A stretch of DNA of 64,000 bases from Ulva prolifera (GCA_023078555.1 CM041201.1:6393172-6457171); one strand, 5' to 3'; positions 46,281-57,905 are shown, numbered from the stretch's first letter. Notes: generated by a model from the sequence alone, not told the origin. Numbers and translations are program-made.

Positions 46281-48158
46281 TCACATGCCACTGCCATGGC
46301 AGTCGCACCGACACCGGGTCTTGGCTGGGACGAATTCCGGGCCTCGAGAGTGACCCATGGCAGAGCTCCCAGGTTGCCAGTGCCAGTCACTGGTGCGTCC
46401 TGGCCTGGAACCCGCAGTGGAGGGACACCAGTCGTCGTGTCCCGGGGAGAAGGTTGCCCATGGAACGCCTGTCTGGGGGACACAAAATCTGGAGCCAGCT
46501 GCGGACGGTCCCACACCGCATCCAGCGAGTCATCTGCAGAGAAAGGAATGTGCTGTGCACCTGCAACGCCAACCACCAGCTCATGTCATTCACATGCCCC
46601 CTTCCATCAGATCACAGCAATCAACCATGTCGGCACACCCTCTTGACGCCCCTGGGCACAAGCAGGCGCAGTCCACAGGCAACCAGGCAGAGCAAGGGGT
46701 TGGGAAGTCAGGGCACACCTGTCGTGATAGGTGTGGGCGCAGCGCACTGAAGGATGACGCGGTCCACCTGATCGGGTGGGTGCTCACCCGGAGGGCACAC
46801 GGTCTTTCCAGGACGCAGGACCTGCGGGTGCTGGGTCAGGAACTGCTGCTTGCAGGCCCGCGTGACGGTGACAGTGCCGTGGTACTCCTGCTTGCGGGGC
46901 GTGCCCTCCACGGGGTCAAACTTCACCCGCGCGCCGTGGCTCTTGACAAACGCGCGGAACTTCGTGCGGCACTTCTCGACCAAGTGGAAGTCGATGATGG
47001 TGGCTGTGACCTGCAGGGGTGGGGCAGGGGCTTGGGAGCGGCCGGTGCGGACTGGTCTGGCCACAGGTGGTGTGAATGCAGATGCAGATGCAGACCCGTT
47101 TACTAGGTGCAGTGATACCCAGACAGCTCGGGATAGCCCAGACCACCCTGCCGGGCGGGTGTGGACCAGGGCAAGGGGCGATATGGAGAACCAGGCAAAA
47201 CCTCTGCCAAGCTGCGGCGGCAGCAAACCTAGCTGCCTGACTCATGGCAGCCTGGCAGCTCAGAGTTGCACAGCCTCGCTCACATGCCCAGCTCTGGCTG
47301 AGCAACCGCCCCACTGTGCAAGCCCAACCGCACTTATTAGGGCCTGCCTGCTCTGCCCTGCGCGGACACATTGGACTGGATCACCAGAACACAGTCCCGT
47401 GCGCCCCCCTTGAATGCTTCCTTATTTGTGCTGGGTAGAGCAGAACGTCTTCAGATCACCCATTGCAGGTGGACTAGCCTGTGTGTGCTACTGCAGTGAC
47501 AGAGCTGTAGAGGCAGGCAGGAGCTGCACGGGGGGCCACAAAGCCACAGCACACTGCACTGCATGCACAGCACACTGCACTGCATGCAGTACCCGCCGCC
47601 ACTGGGGCAGCATACAGTGCACAGGTGAGGGGTGGGGGGACCACGAGCTGAGAGCAGCTGTGCTCATGCACCCAGGTGGGTCCAGCTCATGCAAGTTGTT
47701 CATATGCACACAGCTGGGCCAGTGCAGCAGCACCATCAGTCAAGATACAAAGATGTTGCCTGGCAGCTGCAGTGCCTGCTTGTGCACCTTACAAGCCGCA
47801 AGAGTTCTGGCATGCAAGAGTTCTGGCATGCAACAGCCTGAGCATCTTTACCATGCCAGCAGTGCAGCAAGCCTTCCCAGGCACACAGCAGAGGAGGCAC
47901 TAGGCTGGCAGAGGCGAACCTCGTCTTGGGACCAGACATCAGCTGCAGCAAGGAAGTCCAGAAATATCCTCTCGGCTTTCTTATAGTCTGACAGGGCTTT
48001 CCGAGAAATAATTTTGAAAGAATCGTAGGGTTGGTCATCCCGATTGTCCTCGTCTCCGTCCAAGAGAAGTGAAGGTGCATGAGCTGCTGAAGCTGACTCA
48101 CCTGCGCATGTTCGACCGCGCTCAATGCCCGTGCCGCCGTGAGAGCACCGCGCGCCAT
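46281..48158 (-). CDS. Unidentified multi-exon gene
   Basis: A possible first exon at 48158-48102 reads MARGALTAARALSAVEHAQ, which looks like a mitochondrial presequence, followed by a GTGAGT donor. The next exon probably lies at about 48050-47920, in a frame reading DNRDDQPYDSFKIISRKALS and DYKKAERIFLDFLAAADV; a second frame is also open, so this is uncertain. A well-bounded 70-codon exon at 47010-46801 (acceptor CCTGCAG, donor ACC/GTGTGC) reads VTATIIDFHLVEKCRTKFRA through KQEYHGTVTVTRACKQQFLT. A further frame at about 46540-46280 (SLDAVWDRPQLAPDFVSPRQ) may be the 3' end. Phases between the exons are not established, so two genes are possible. I recognise no family. Confidence 0.35.
47547..47588 (+). 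repeat. 21-bp tandem duplication
   Basis: The unit beginning CAGCACACTGCACTGCATG is present twice in a row. A similar local duplication of AGAGTTCTGGCATGCA occurs at about 47810-47841. Both fall in apparent intron or spacer sequence. Confidence 0.6.
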
Positions 48159-50508
48159 GGCAGCAAGCCTCCAAACGACGCGACGGGGTTGACAACAGAT
48201 GATCCCCGTGTAACATCACCGAACGGAAGACGAAAGATGTAGCAGTCAATGGAGTCAAATAATGATTTCGGTCGCACGCTTCTGACCTCTCAGTTGGCAC
48301 AGGGGGCGCCACTTAGTCAAGACACATAACGGTGCCTATCACACAAAGCGTATTATTTTAAGGAGACCAAAATTAAGTACAAGCACTTACACGACGGGGA
48401 CCAAGGTCGCCTACAATTTCCCGGCATTGGTGGCACTGTAAAGCTATTTCACGCAGTCCTGTTTACCGATGAAATCCATGAAATCACAACGGCTTGACTT
48501 GAGGGCATGCGTGAATACGTGAACGACGGCGCAACAGTCGCGAATCAAGCAGGCTACAACGCTACGAGTCACTTAAAAAAATGTTTCACATGGGTTTCAC
48601 TGCAAGAGGCCGGCAGGCGAGTACAGACGCATCGCAACGAGCCCGCAAACGCGCCTCAGGTAGCACAATCAGAGCATCTACGCAGCTACCACGTTGAACG
48701 GATTGATTATGGCAACAATGAGGTGTCTGGCGCGGCGGGCGAGAACACATGTACTGACGGGGTCATCACGGCCAGCATGCACGATGGTCCGCCACTCCAG
48801 GCCTGGATTTTAAAGTGTGACAAATAAGACGGCTAGCTACACAAGCCACTCCAGAAGCAAGTAAATCACAACAATTCTTCTTGACCTGATCTGCCCGTGT
48901 CGCCGAGTACCCAGCTCAGGCAGTCAGCATTTAAACAGTAGGACCGAAAACGCACCCATGGTGGTCTAACTGTCACACAGGCAAACGCAAGCCCACCCGT
49001 AGCGCGATCAAGCTACATCCAGCATCCGTCGGAGCGAATGAACGCTCGCTCAGAGTGCAGCATCCATACATGCGAACGAATGGTCCGTTTACAAGCAGGA
49101 CTGGGATACGAACAGACGCGTTGCCTTAGCCACTTTACCAGTGGCGACTGTCATACGAAATTCCTGCGGTCGTTTCATGTCTTGCGAGCAACTGTTGCAG
49201 CGCAGCTCAGCCAATCAACAAGGCCAGATGGCGCTGCCATGCATGAGGCACTGTCGCGCACTAGGCCTTGTAAGGCACCATTCCGGATCCAACGGAGCCG
49301 CGAGGCGTATGCAGGTACAGAAATGGACAGTGAGGAACACATGCCACAGACCATCAGTCCTAACAGGACGTAGGTGTATAAGCTGCTGCGGTCGCAACGA
49401 CCCACAGAGCGGGAAGCGCTGATGCTCCGCGCGCAAGCGCCAAGTCATATGCATGCAGGGCCATTGTCCATTCACACTGCAGCAGTGACACAGTACGAAC
49501 AGCGGATGTCAGTGTATAATTATAATCGATGATTTCTCACTGAGTGGGTAGTTCAGGCATGCTGTGTTTGCGTCTTCGGTCCATCTGGCCCTCGCACTGC
49601 AGGCGCTGGCGTGTGTGAAAGCCACGATGGCGCAGCAACACGCTGTCTGATGTTTGAATATGGCTGTGACTCCTGCCGTGGAGCGGTGCGGCAGCCCGTC
49701 GGCATCCGAACGCACCTGGGCGCTCGGGGATGCATCCCACCTGCCCGCCACCGAAAGCCGCGGCCTGATTAGGCTCGGGCATCCAGTCGACGCAGCCCGT
49801 CGAGTTCATTGGAAGAGCTACGACTGCTTGCACACATTTGTGCGCGCTGATGGCTGTCTCCTGAGGCGTATGTCACGCGCAGCGTCGATTACGTGCCCCA
49901 AGCTCATCAACATGACAGCGCAGCTGCATGCAGGTCCGGCTTCAGTCACGGATCTTAATTAAGCTTCTACCTCGCAGCGCCCACAGGGGCTCCGCGGAGT
50001 CACTGCATTGAGGTGTACACAGGCGCGGTGTCTGCGGACGCGTGGAAGTCGGCAATTGGCAATCGAGGTGTTGACCCGGCAGGCGGTCAGGTGACGCTAG
50101 AACTGCAAATTTGGAGTGCTCCAACCACGGTACACATCTCAACATCCTCATGCAGAATTCGCGGCTGGAGAAAATCCCGATGCACCGCGACAACGCATAT
50201 GTTTCACTCCCGTCTCATGCCATGTTTGAAAGCATCACACCTCCGTCGCGTCGATGACAGACACCCGTGAGAGTCACAAACACGCCTTGCAATGTATCGA
50301 TGCACCTCGGCGCGACTGGTCCATGACCCATGACATCCCGCCCTAGTGTAGAATCACTACAGACAGAGCAACCAGAGACGTTTGTGAAGGTGCATTCAGG
50401 GATGTCGCAGATGGCCCTTAGCCGTGGCAGCGCTTTGCTTCCACAAGCCGCTAGTGGTCACTGACATAACTGACACTGCTGCCCCAGCAAGGCTCACAAC
50501 ATTTGCCC
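48159..50508. other. Intergenic, no gene seen
   Basis: 2.3 kb without a supported exon. It is AT-richer near 48330-48900. Short frames on both strands have no motif or splice-consistent structure. Confidence 0.45.
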
Positions 50509-53366
50509 TCACAGCTTCCTCACGTGGACAGTCTGGCTCGCATTCCACGTCTCTCCAGCCTTGACAATGATGCTCTCCCCTGCCATGTACTTTGCAGCAT
50601 TTGCTGGCTCAACGCACACCATACAATTGAACTCCTCATCACCAAAGTCCGCCAGCTGAGTCGACTTATCTACCCACGGGTTCCACAGCACCACATCATC
50701 GAAGCCTTCCTTGCCAATAACAATCTCTCGCGCGCCATCACTTAGCACAAGTTCACACCCTGCAGGCCACCACCACTGTCAGACTCACTGCCCCACACGA
50801 GACGACACACCACATCAGGCTCCTTCAGGCTTTGTCTCCCTAGCAGCAGTGCCAGCCACTCTGCACACGCTTGTGGGCATTGTCAGCACTGCGGGCGAAT
50901 CTGAGCAGTTCATGTTATACTATGTTGGGTTGTTTGGTACCCCCAACGTTGGGGGTGTGGGGTGTCGCAACGTTGTGGTGCCCCCCCACAAAATATAATG
51001 TGTACTCCTAGACTGGTCAGTGAGACAGGCAACTGGCAACATCAAACCCTGACGAGACCCTTCTCCGCAACAGCTGCTGTTGCCTACAGCCATGTGGGTG
51101 CCCGGTCCACCCACACCTGCTTCCACATGATGCATGCACCACATGCATGTGTTTCACGCATGTCCTTGCCAGGCAGCAGGGGCCGCACCGGCCCCGGCGT
51201 AGATGCGGTCGACCTCTGCGGCAAACGTGACAGCCTCGGCAGAGCCCGGGTTGCGGGCGCGGCCGGCCAGGTTGTCAAGGAACGGAGTGCCCTCCAGGCC
51301 ACGCACGACCGCGCGCTCGATGGCCGCAACGCGGTAGTACGTGTGCAGGGCCTGCGTCGTGCTGAGGTCCTCCGAGCCGCCGTTCACACACGTCATCTGC
51401 ACAGCGCCGCGGGGCTCAGGGACAGCGGTCAACCCACGTTATTCTGTCCTGCATTTTTGGACCACATTGTGGTCCAGATTGTGGGGAAGCTGTCGATGCA
51501 AGTGCAGCAATCTGAATGGAAATTGATGTGGAGCCTGGGTGGGGATGCATTTGGCGATTGGCTCCCGGAGCTTGGCTCCCGGAGTTCGGTCAAATTGAAT
51601 CCCAACGAGGCCTGCCGGTATCATCGGAGAGCGGTGTAGCGCCTGAGGCAAAGTAGCCTGTCTGTGCAAGCCTGGTCGGGGCCTTGGCGGGCTCCCGCCG
51701 CCAGCAGCAGCAGCTGTGACAGCCAATCGCCCTTTCCTGCTGTGACCACCCCGCTGCCGTGGCCACATCACACTCTGTTCTAGTGTGGCCACGGCAGGAA
51801 CAGTGTGTGGCCGCGACACTGTTCTGGTCGATCGAAGGACCTCTGACGTGCTGGCCATCTGGCAGGCGGCCCCTCTGGCCCCAGCTCACACCTGCACCCC
51901 TGGCAGCACAGCGGCAACCTGGGGCGCCTCGGTGGCCCATACCACAGGACAGCTGACGTACAGGCTAGGCAAGGCTGATACACTGCCATACACGGAACGC
52001 GTGGGTGACCCTGGTCCCCAGCATCCCCTTGACTACTTCACTTCCGGTTCTGAAGTTGCCACGCTGGAGGATGTGCACAGTTCACTCGTACACCGGCGCC
52101 CCCTCGTAAGCCCCCAGTGACTGCGCTGTATGCGTGCAGGTTGAGCCGCAGCGGCTGCGTGGGCGGCGCTCAGATGCTGCCAGTGTCCAGAGGTGCACAC
52201 GTGAGGCAGGGCACGGACGAGCAGGCGACCACTCGTGCTATGCTGCCAGGCAGACGGCACCGCCATGGCCCGAAGAGAAGCGGACTGGGACGAAGCAGCA
52301 GCCCAGACATGAGCCGCAACAGCGGGCGCCCGGACGGTGGCTGAGGGGCCGCTCTGGAGCTCCACAGGCCCGGCTGCCATTGCTGTTGGCATCGCTGAGC
52401 TGCTGCTGCTGCTGCTGCTGCGGCATGCGACAGCGCGGATCCGGGTGGAAGCGGACTACGTGCCCGAGCATGGGATGTGCGTGGCAGCGGCAGCGGCTTC
52501 ACAGAGTGGAGGGGCCGCACTGTCTGCTTCAAAGTGCCGCCGTCAGCATCAGTCACTGTCACAGTCATCAGGAGAGTCCAGCCAGAAGGGAAGCCTTCCA
52601 CGGACACATCGTCCGCTGTCAGCTGCATGACCACGTGCCCCTCTGACAACTCCTTCACAGCGAATTTAGTGTTCCTGGCAAAGCCATGTGATGACAGGGG
52701 TCCCATGTCATTGAATTGAGGCCAGCAAACTGGAACGCCTCCTCTGCACGCTACAGTAATACTTCATGATTTCGATTGCTTGGAATACTGGTGACACAGG
52801 ATGGCAGTCAGGGATCCCAGCGGTCAGTGAGGCTGCTGGCACTGATGTGTTTGCGAGCACACACGTCACTTGACACGAAAGCTTGGCAGAAAGGAGTTCA
52901 TTACAAGAGCTGCTGGCGTGCCTGATGGCCTTCGGCGGTTTGAAGATGGCCTCCTTGCTCACAAAAATTACTTCCTGCATGTGGCCAGTGTCGAAACCAG
53001 TGGCTGGCTTCGCTTGCAGAGCGGCATCGGCTCCAGGCAAAGGTCTCATCAAATCAGTGTTCCGGTGAGCCCAACGTAGCATGCCTCCTGTGTGCTTGGC
53101 ATCTTGCACTGCCGACGAGCAAGCAGATCAGAATCTCAGCTATCATACCTCACCACCAGACGGGATGAACGACACCACGTGAGCTCCATGAAGATACACT
53201 TCAGCAGTTGTTCCCTGCAACGAAATGAAGCGTGCTTAAAGGGAGCATGCTGGCGGTGGCCACGCCTGCGCGCAAGCAGAATCTATGCCACGCGAAAGCT
53301 GCACACCTCGGCCGTACGAAGGCATGCTTTCTCCAAGCCACTATTCGGATCAAAGACAACAGACAT
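50509..53366 (-). CDS. Glucose-6-phosphate 1-epimerase (aldose-1-epimerase fold)
   Basis: Interconverts alpha and beta anomers of glucose-6-phosphate (YMR099C-type family). Six exons keep phase: 53366-53307, 53214-53149, 52974-52922, 52743-52521, 51396-51189 and 50759-50509, giving 286 residues, the usual size. Family blocks in order: [88 protein letters not shown]. The sugar-binding/catalytic His of SSHGFAR, His of ALHTYY and Glu of CVEPAN are all present. No transit peptide is obvious, so I infer a cytosolic enzyme. The third intron (52921-52744) must start with GC, since only an AG/GCACGC donor gives the required AIR-GG junction. The fourth intron is 1.1 kb and contains a hairpin and a GCT repeat. 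The gene is divergent from the HemK gene, with 403 bp between starts. Confidence 0.94.
50939..50956. repeat. 18-bp perfect palindrome in an intron
   Basis: ACCCCCAACGTTGGGGGT is its own reverse complement. It lies in the last intron of the epimerase gene, with a related CAACGTTGTGGTGCCCCC stretch about 20 bp downstream. Confidence 0.8.
51755..51795. repeat. Hairpin-forming inverted repeat in an epimerase intron
   Basis: TGCCGTGGCCAC at 51755-51766 pairs with GTGGCCACGGCA at 51784-51795; inner CACT/AGTG bases can extend the stem. It sits in the 1.1 kb fourth intron. Confidence 0.7.
52399..52419 (+). repeat. (GCT)7 trinucleotide repeat
   Basis: Seven perfect GCT units on the plus strand (CAG-type in the opposite register), in the same epimerase intron. 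It would read as poly-Gln or poly-Ala if translated, but phase and family conservation place it in the intron. Confidence 0.8.
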
Positions 53367-53769
53367 GACTCCCCTCTGCCTGTAGCAGGTGTGCGCTTTG
53401 ACCACGGCTACAGCACGCAACCTGAATAAATGATCGGCAGAGGCTTTCCCGCTTTGGGGATTACGCAGCGCGCCAGTTGTCAAAGGGCATCCAGCATGTA
53501 CAAACACGCTTACATCTGACTGTGGACCCGTATATACGTCGCGATCGCTCGCGTGTGCTGAGATGTCCCCCGCGTTGTGATCCATCGCCACATGCGTTGC
53601 GTCAGCGTGATGAACCAATCAACCAGAGACTCCCCGGGCATAATTGTGGCAGGATATTAATGATAGTAATCCCACAACGGATATATCCTGTCTGTTCTCT
53701 GGTGATCTGCACAGCTGTATACACAAGACTTTGTTGCAAGGGTCGAAGCCGTTGCATTCGAACAGGCGG
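53367..53769. promoter_or_regulatory. Divergent promoter region, epimerase and HemK genes
   Basis: 403 bp separates the two start codons, so both 5' UTRs and core promoters must fit here. I could not identify a convincing TATA box or shared operator. Confidence 0.45.
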
Positions 53770-55899
53770 ATGCCTTCTGCCGCTTCACTACGTCTAATCT
53801 GCTGCGCCAGCCAGAAACTGAAACCTTGGCAACACTTGGGAGGAGTTTCAAGGCTTCTGCGTCCACAGTCCGCACTTCATCGTTTGAATTTTATCCGTGC
53901 CGGAAGCACCACGCAATGCAGGCAACCATTACAGGATAGTCCCAGTGTCGAAATTGTTTCATTTACAGAGGTCCTGCACACGTTAAGGCTTTGTGAACAG
54001 GTCATTACAGCGGACAGCACCCCTGTAAGAGGCAACGAAGCTCCCAGCCAACAGGACTTGCGGGTAACGAGGCTAAACGCCCTCCATGCTGCTGCGAACG
54101 GTCGTGCTTTTAGCCAGTTCTGCTCATGACTAATAGATACAGTGTGATGTAGACGGAGCTCTCCTGGCTGTTCGAAGATGCCATTGAAGGTGCGTGTACC
54201 AAGGAGGGGCTTGAGCCCGTTGCTGCGGCGCAATTACGATCATCAGCCAACCTCAAATACTTTGAAGGCCGTGAGTTTAGTGTCCGGATCCCACTCCAGG
54301 ACTTGTTGAGGCTATGGCAACGCCGTATTCAGGTTGGGCTTCGTGTGCCGTGTTTTCATCCATGCGCCTTCACTGCTGTCACACATGTGGTCAAATCAAC
54401 ACACACACTGCAGGAACGGTGCCCGCTGCAGTACCTGGTCGGCGCAGCTCATTGGAGGGACCTCGTGCTCGCGGTGCGCCATGCGGAACATGTGCACAGC
54501 AAAGTCTGCCAAGGACCTGGATGTGCCAGGTCGCTGCACGGTGTCCACTGCCCCCATCCTCGTTGATCACATTGTGCATGAGCCTTCGTCAGTCTTTGTT
54601 CAGGTTGGCCCAGGTGTCCTCATTCCTCGGCCGGAAACAGAGAACATCATCGACTTCTGTCAAGACGCCATCCGCAGCCATCCAGAGCTCGCCAGTGCCT
54701 GCTGGGTGGATCTCGGGACAGGGTCAGGTACATCTCAGCACACCACACTTGAAGGACCACGTGTACCGTTCATCACGCTTTGCAACACCCGCCAGCGTGT
54801 GCAGGTGCTCTCGCCTGTGCAATTGCGCGCTTGCTGCAGGCTTCCCAGCAGCAGGCCGGCCATGCTCCGCTGGTCGTTGCTGTAGACGTGTCGCCGGTTG
54901 CAGTCGAGTATGCACGCCTGAATGCTGAGAGGCTGGGGGTGAGTGACATCGTAGATGTGCGCCAGGGGAGCTGGTGCGAGCCGTGCTCGAACCTGCTCGG
55001 CTCGGTCAGCGGTCTTGTCAGCAACCCCCCCTACATCCCGGCTGAGGACATGCCCAACCTGCAGTTCGAGGTGCAGTGGTGTGTCCCGCCAGACGCTCTC
55101 AGCATCGGTGTCTCTGGCGCGATCTCCATGCTTCTAGGCAGCTGCACTCACTCAGCACAACGTCCACAGTCCAAAGATCAGACACACCAGCTGATACTGG
55201 TGCCTGGCATCTACTGTCTGCGATCTGGCCGCTTGACCAGCCTTTGCCAGGTCAATGGGGGCCACGAGGCTACCCCCGTGACCCCTGCCCTGCACACGCC
55301 CGCCTCTGCATGTCTGTGTTTCGGGCTTGGTAGATGGGCTGTGTGCAGGCATGAGCCGCATGAGGCGCTCTCAGATGGCGGCACAGATGGCATGGCGTCT
55401 CTGTCCAGGGTTCTCGAGTGTGCCACTCTGCTGCTGCGGCCGGGAGGCTTCTTCGCGTTCGAGGTGCGCCTGCTAAGCTGCTTGCACTGGTGACAGCGTC
55501 CGGGGCCAGGACCGCAGCTGTGGCTGATCGCTCGCGCTCCCGGCTGCTGGTTTGAGCTGGTCGCATCGCCGATCTGGATCAGGGGAGGAGATTACGGTCC
55601 ACCGCGTCTTGCGTGCCAAAGCGTGCCAAATGACGTTCGCAGGGACTGGCATGGTGTGGGTGCTGCATGTTTTGGCGCTGAGCATGCGTTTCACAGCAGC
55701 TTTTCCGGCATCGGAGTGTGATCAGTCCGTATTGCATGTGCAGACTAATGGAGAGCTTCAAGCACGCAAGTTGCAGTATACTGCCAGCCAGATCACTGAC
55801 AGAAACGGGAATAGGGTGTTTGAGATGGTCGAAGTCCGCTCCGACTATTATGGCTGCTATCGCTTCTGTACGGGCTTCAAAGCCCAGGCGGAGGTGTAG
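53770..55899 (+). CDS. HemK/PrmC-type release-factor glutamine methyltransferase, organelle-targeted
   Basis: Methylates the Gln of the GGQ motif in class I release factors using S-adenosylmethionine. Seven exons keep phase: 53770-54024, 54153-54332, 54414-54473, 54604-54727, 54805-55078, 55349-55463, 55744-55899, giving 387 residues. The SAM site DLGTGSG is at about 201-207 and the defining NPPYIP at about 280-285. Also present are RCPLQYLVGAAHW, GVLIPRPETE, and EVQWHEPHEALSDGGTDGM. The tail ends TNGELQARKL then SDYYGCYRFCTGF, as in the family. The long N-terminal exon (MPSAASLRLICCASQKLKPW, basic and Ser/Ala-rich) looks like a transit peptide, so I infer action on plastid or mitochondrial release factors. 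A dispersed-repeat core begins about 90 nt after the stop and may lie in the 3' UTR. Confidence 0.93.
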
Positions 55900-55988
55900 C
55901 GTTTCAGGGGCCAGGTGCAGCAGAAATAAGAGATACCGATGGATATGCGAGGCGACATGTGCGTGTTACTGCAGCAGCGCCTGCATGA

Positions 55989-56080
55989 TGTGTGTTACAA
56001 GGCCGGAGGGGCCGGTAGCACCGCCAGGACAACGACGAAGCACACGAACAGCCACAGTATGCGCGTCAGGAGAGCGGCAG
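55989..56080 (+). repeat. Dispersed repeat family, copy e
   Basis: Core GTGTTACAAGGCCGGAGGGG then CCGGTAGCACCGCC at 55991-56025, followed by CACACGAACAGCCACAG, which matches the downstream part of copies a and b. It faces copy f across 0.7 kb. Confidence 0.65.
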
Positions 56081-56219
56081 CCACCTCGAATCCGCCCGAA
56101 TTCAGGGCCAAGTCACAGCAAGCACCCGCACACAGCACCCGCATACAGCACCCCGCTGGCAGTCCCGTCCGATGACCTCACGCCGCTCACAGGCCACCCG
56201 GCCTGAGCGGCGCTGCACG

Positions 56220-56795
56220 CCCGCCTGGGCTGCCTGATGGGCGGTCGTCGTTGCGTGCGCTCGCGGCCTCGTCCGCTTTGTCGGGGTGGCGCCTCTGTCG
56301 TACCGCGCTTTGCCGCTGTCTTCCCCGTTTGTCTGCGTGTGGCCCGCCATTGGTGCGCGGCCGGGTGGTTTGGGCAGGCTGGGCTGGTCTTTGGGGTTGC
56401 GGGTGGGCGGGGTGGTGTGCTGGGGCTGGGCGGAGGGGGGTTGTGCTGGGGGAGGCGGGGGCCTCCCGGGGGTGGGGGTTGTTGTTGGGGTTTCGCTGTT
56501 TCTGTGCTCGGCGGCCTTGGCTGCATGTGCTTCCTGGGCTCTTGCGCCTGGCTGGTGGGCCGGGTGCGGGTGGGGGTGGGCGTGTGGGTGTGCTTGTGGG
56601 TGTTGGGTGGGAGGCTTGTGTGTGTGCTGCTGGGTGGGTGTGGTCGTGTGTGTGGCTGTGTGGCTGTGGCCGGCGCGGGTGCTGACGTTGCGTGGGTGTG
56701 TTGGTGTGTGCTGCGTGTGGCTTGTTGCGTGGTGTGCGGTACCCCTTGCTGCTCGTGGTGCTACCTGCCTTGCTTGCTTTGTCCTTGTAACACAC
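56220..56795 (-). repeat. Dispersed repeat family, copy f, with long C/A-rich (G/T-rich on plus) body
   Basis: On the minus strand the core GTGTTACAAGGACAAAGCAA and GGCAGGTAGCACC starts at about 56795. The element then runs as C/A-rich sequence through repeated CACACCCAC stretches to about 56220. The segment at 56515-56480 (minus) matches the C-rich repeat at 16.7 kb. On the plus strand there are many GGG runs (for example near 56385-56480) able to form G-quadruplexes. A 289-residue Pro/Thr/His-rich open frame covers it but looks compositional. Confidence 0.6.
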
Positions 56796-56869
56796 AGCAC
56801 CCCGCCTCAGCCCGACAGGAACCCACAGAACACGCACCCACACACCCCCTAACCACCACTGCATGATGT

Positions 56870-57905
56870 GTCCCCGCACGCGCACGCTGCATGTGTTCCC
56901 CGCGTATTGTGCTGTGCTGGAGCATGTGCACGCGCCTGCTTCGGAGCCTGAAGGGATGCTCGTGACTGCAGTGATGGGTGCAAGGCCAATGTGTACACGC
57001 CTGAATCTGTACCGAGATAACGTGCCATCTCGGCCGATCCGATCCGGGGGAGGCATGAGCAGTCCGCCTGCTCACGCCACCTGCAAAGCGGCCTAAGCTT
57101 TGTGGCCACAGGCGCGCATCGGTGGGTTCAGGGAGTCTGCGTTCTGTGTACAACGTAAAGCGAATAGATACCGTTTGGTCCGGATCTTCGACATAAAGGC
57201 TGCAAATTTGCGCAGAGAAAGCCTTGTTATCGGCCAGGTACTCGACGCTTGGAACTATATACCGGCGCCGCGAACAGCGTGTCGCTGTCACAACCAAGCG
57301 ATCGCAATCGAGTAGATCAGCCGAACAGAGTCCGCAACATTATGAAGGTAGTATCTGCTGGAGGCTGTGGGCCCGTGAAGGTGCGACTCGCAGTCCCCGC
57401 CGTTCAGATTCGGGTCCACTGTGCCAGGGTCCTGAAACGCTTGATTAGCTCACAACGTTTTACGACGGTTCAACGTCAAGAATGAGCCTCGTATGTGTTA
57501 TCAGACTCTTTCAGCACAGCGTACGAGCAATGTTGCCGTGCAAAACGTGGCGTCGGACAGTCACGGGATTCGCGACACTCTGTTGCACGTCTACAGCCTT
57601 GACCTATCCGGCTTTCAATGTTCCATGGGCACTCAGAAGTAGTATTCATGGTCCCTGTTCGCAAAGCTTCTGGTTGCTACATATCCGGTAGGTAGATCAC
57701 CGGCGTGGGTGCTTCCAACGCGAGTACGGCAAGGATGTTCACAGCGTTATCTTCCGTGATGCCACTGTAGCGCACGCTCACCCACCTTCACTGTCGCGGT
57801 CGAATGAGTACGAAGTCAGCGGGCTCATCACAACGCATGCATACGTTCCGTGATGAATCATTTGGTGATTGCACAGTGCATCTCTGATGCACGCTTTGTT
57901 CACAG
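56870..57905. other. Intergenic, plus the unresolved first exon of PSA2
   Basis: No complete gene seen. The start codon and most of the transit peptide of the following PSA2 gene must lie here, but no single ATG exon could be joined in phase to the acceptor at 57905. Confidence 0.4.

Noticed and set aside
52383-52480. Poly-Gln segment as part of the epimerase protein
   Set aside because: Joining 52521 directly to 51396 gives the conserved family sequence, so the GCT/CAG repeat is intronic.
56187-57056. 289-residue minus-strand open frame rich in Pro, Thr and His
   Set aside because: It follows the C/A-rich strand of a repeat, has no domain, and its openness is explained by the near absence of TA-rich stops in that composition.
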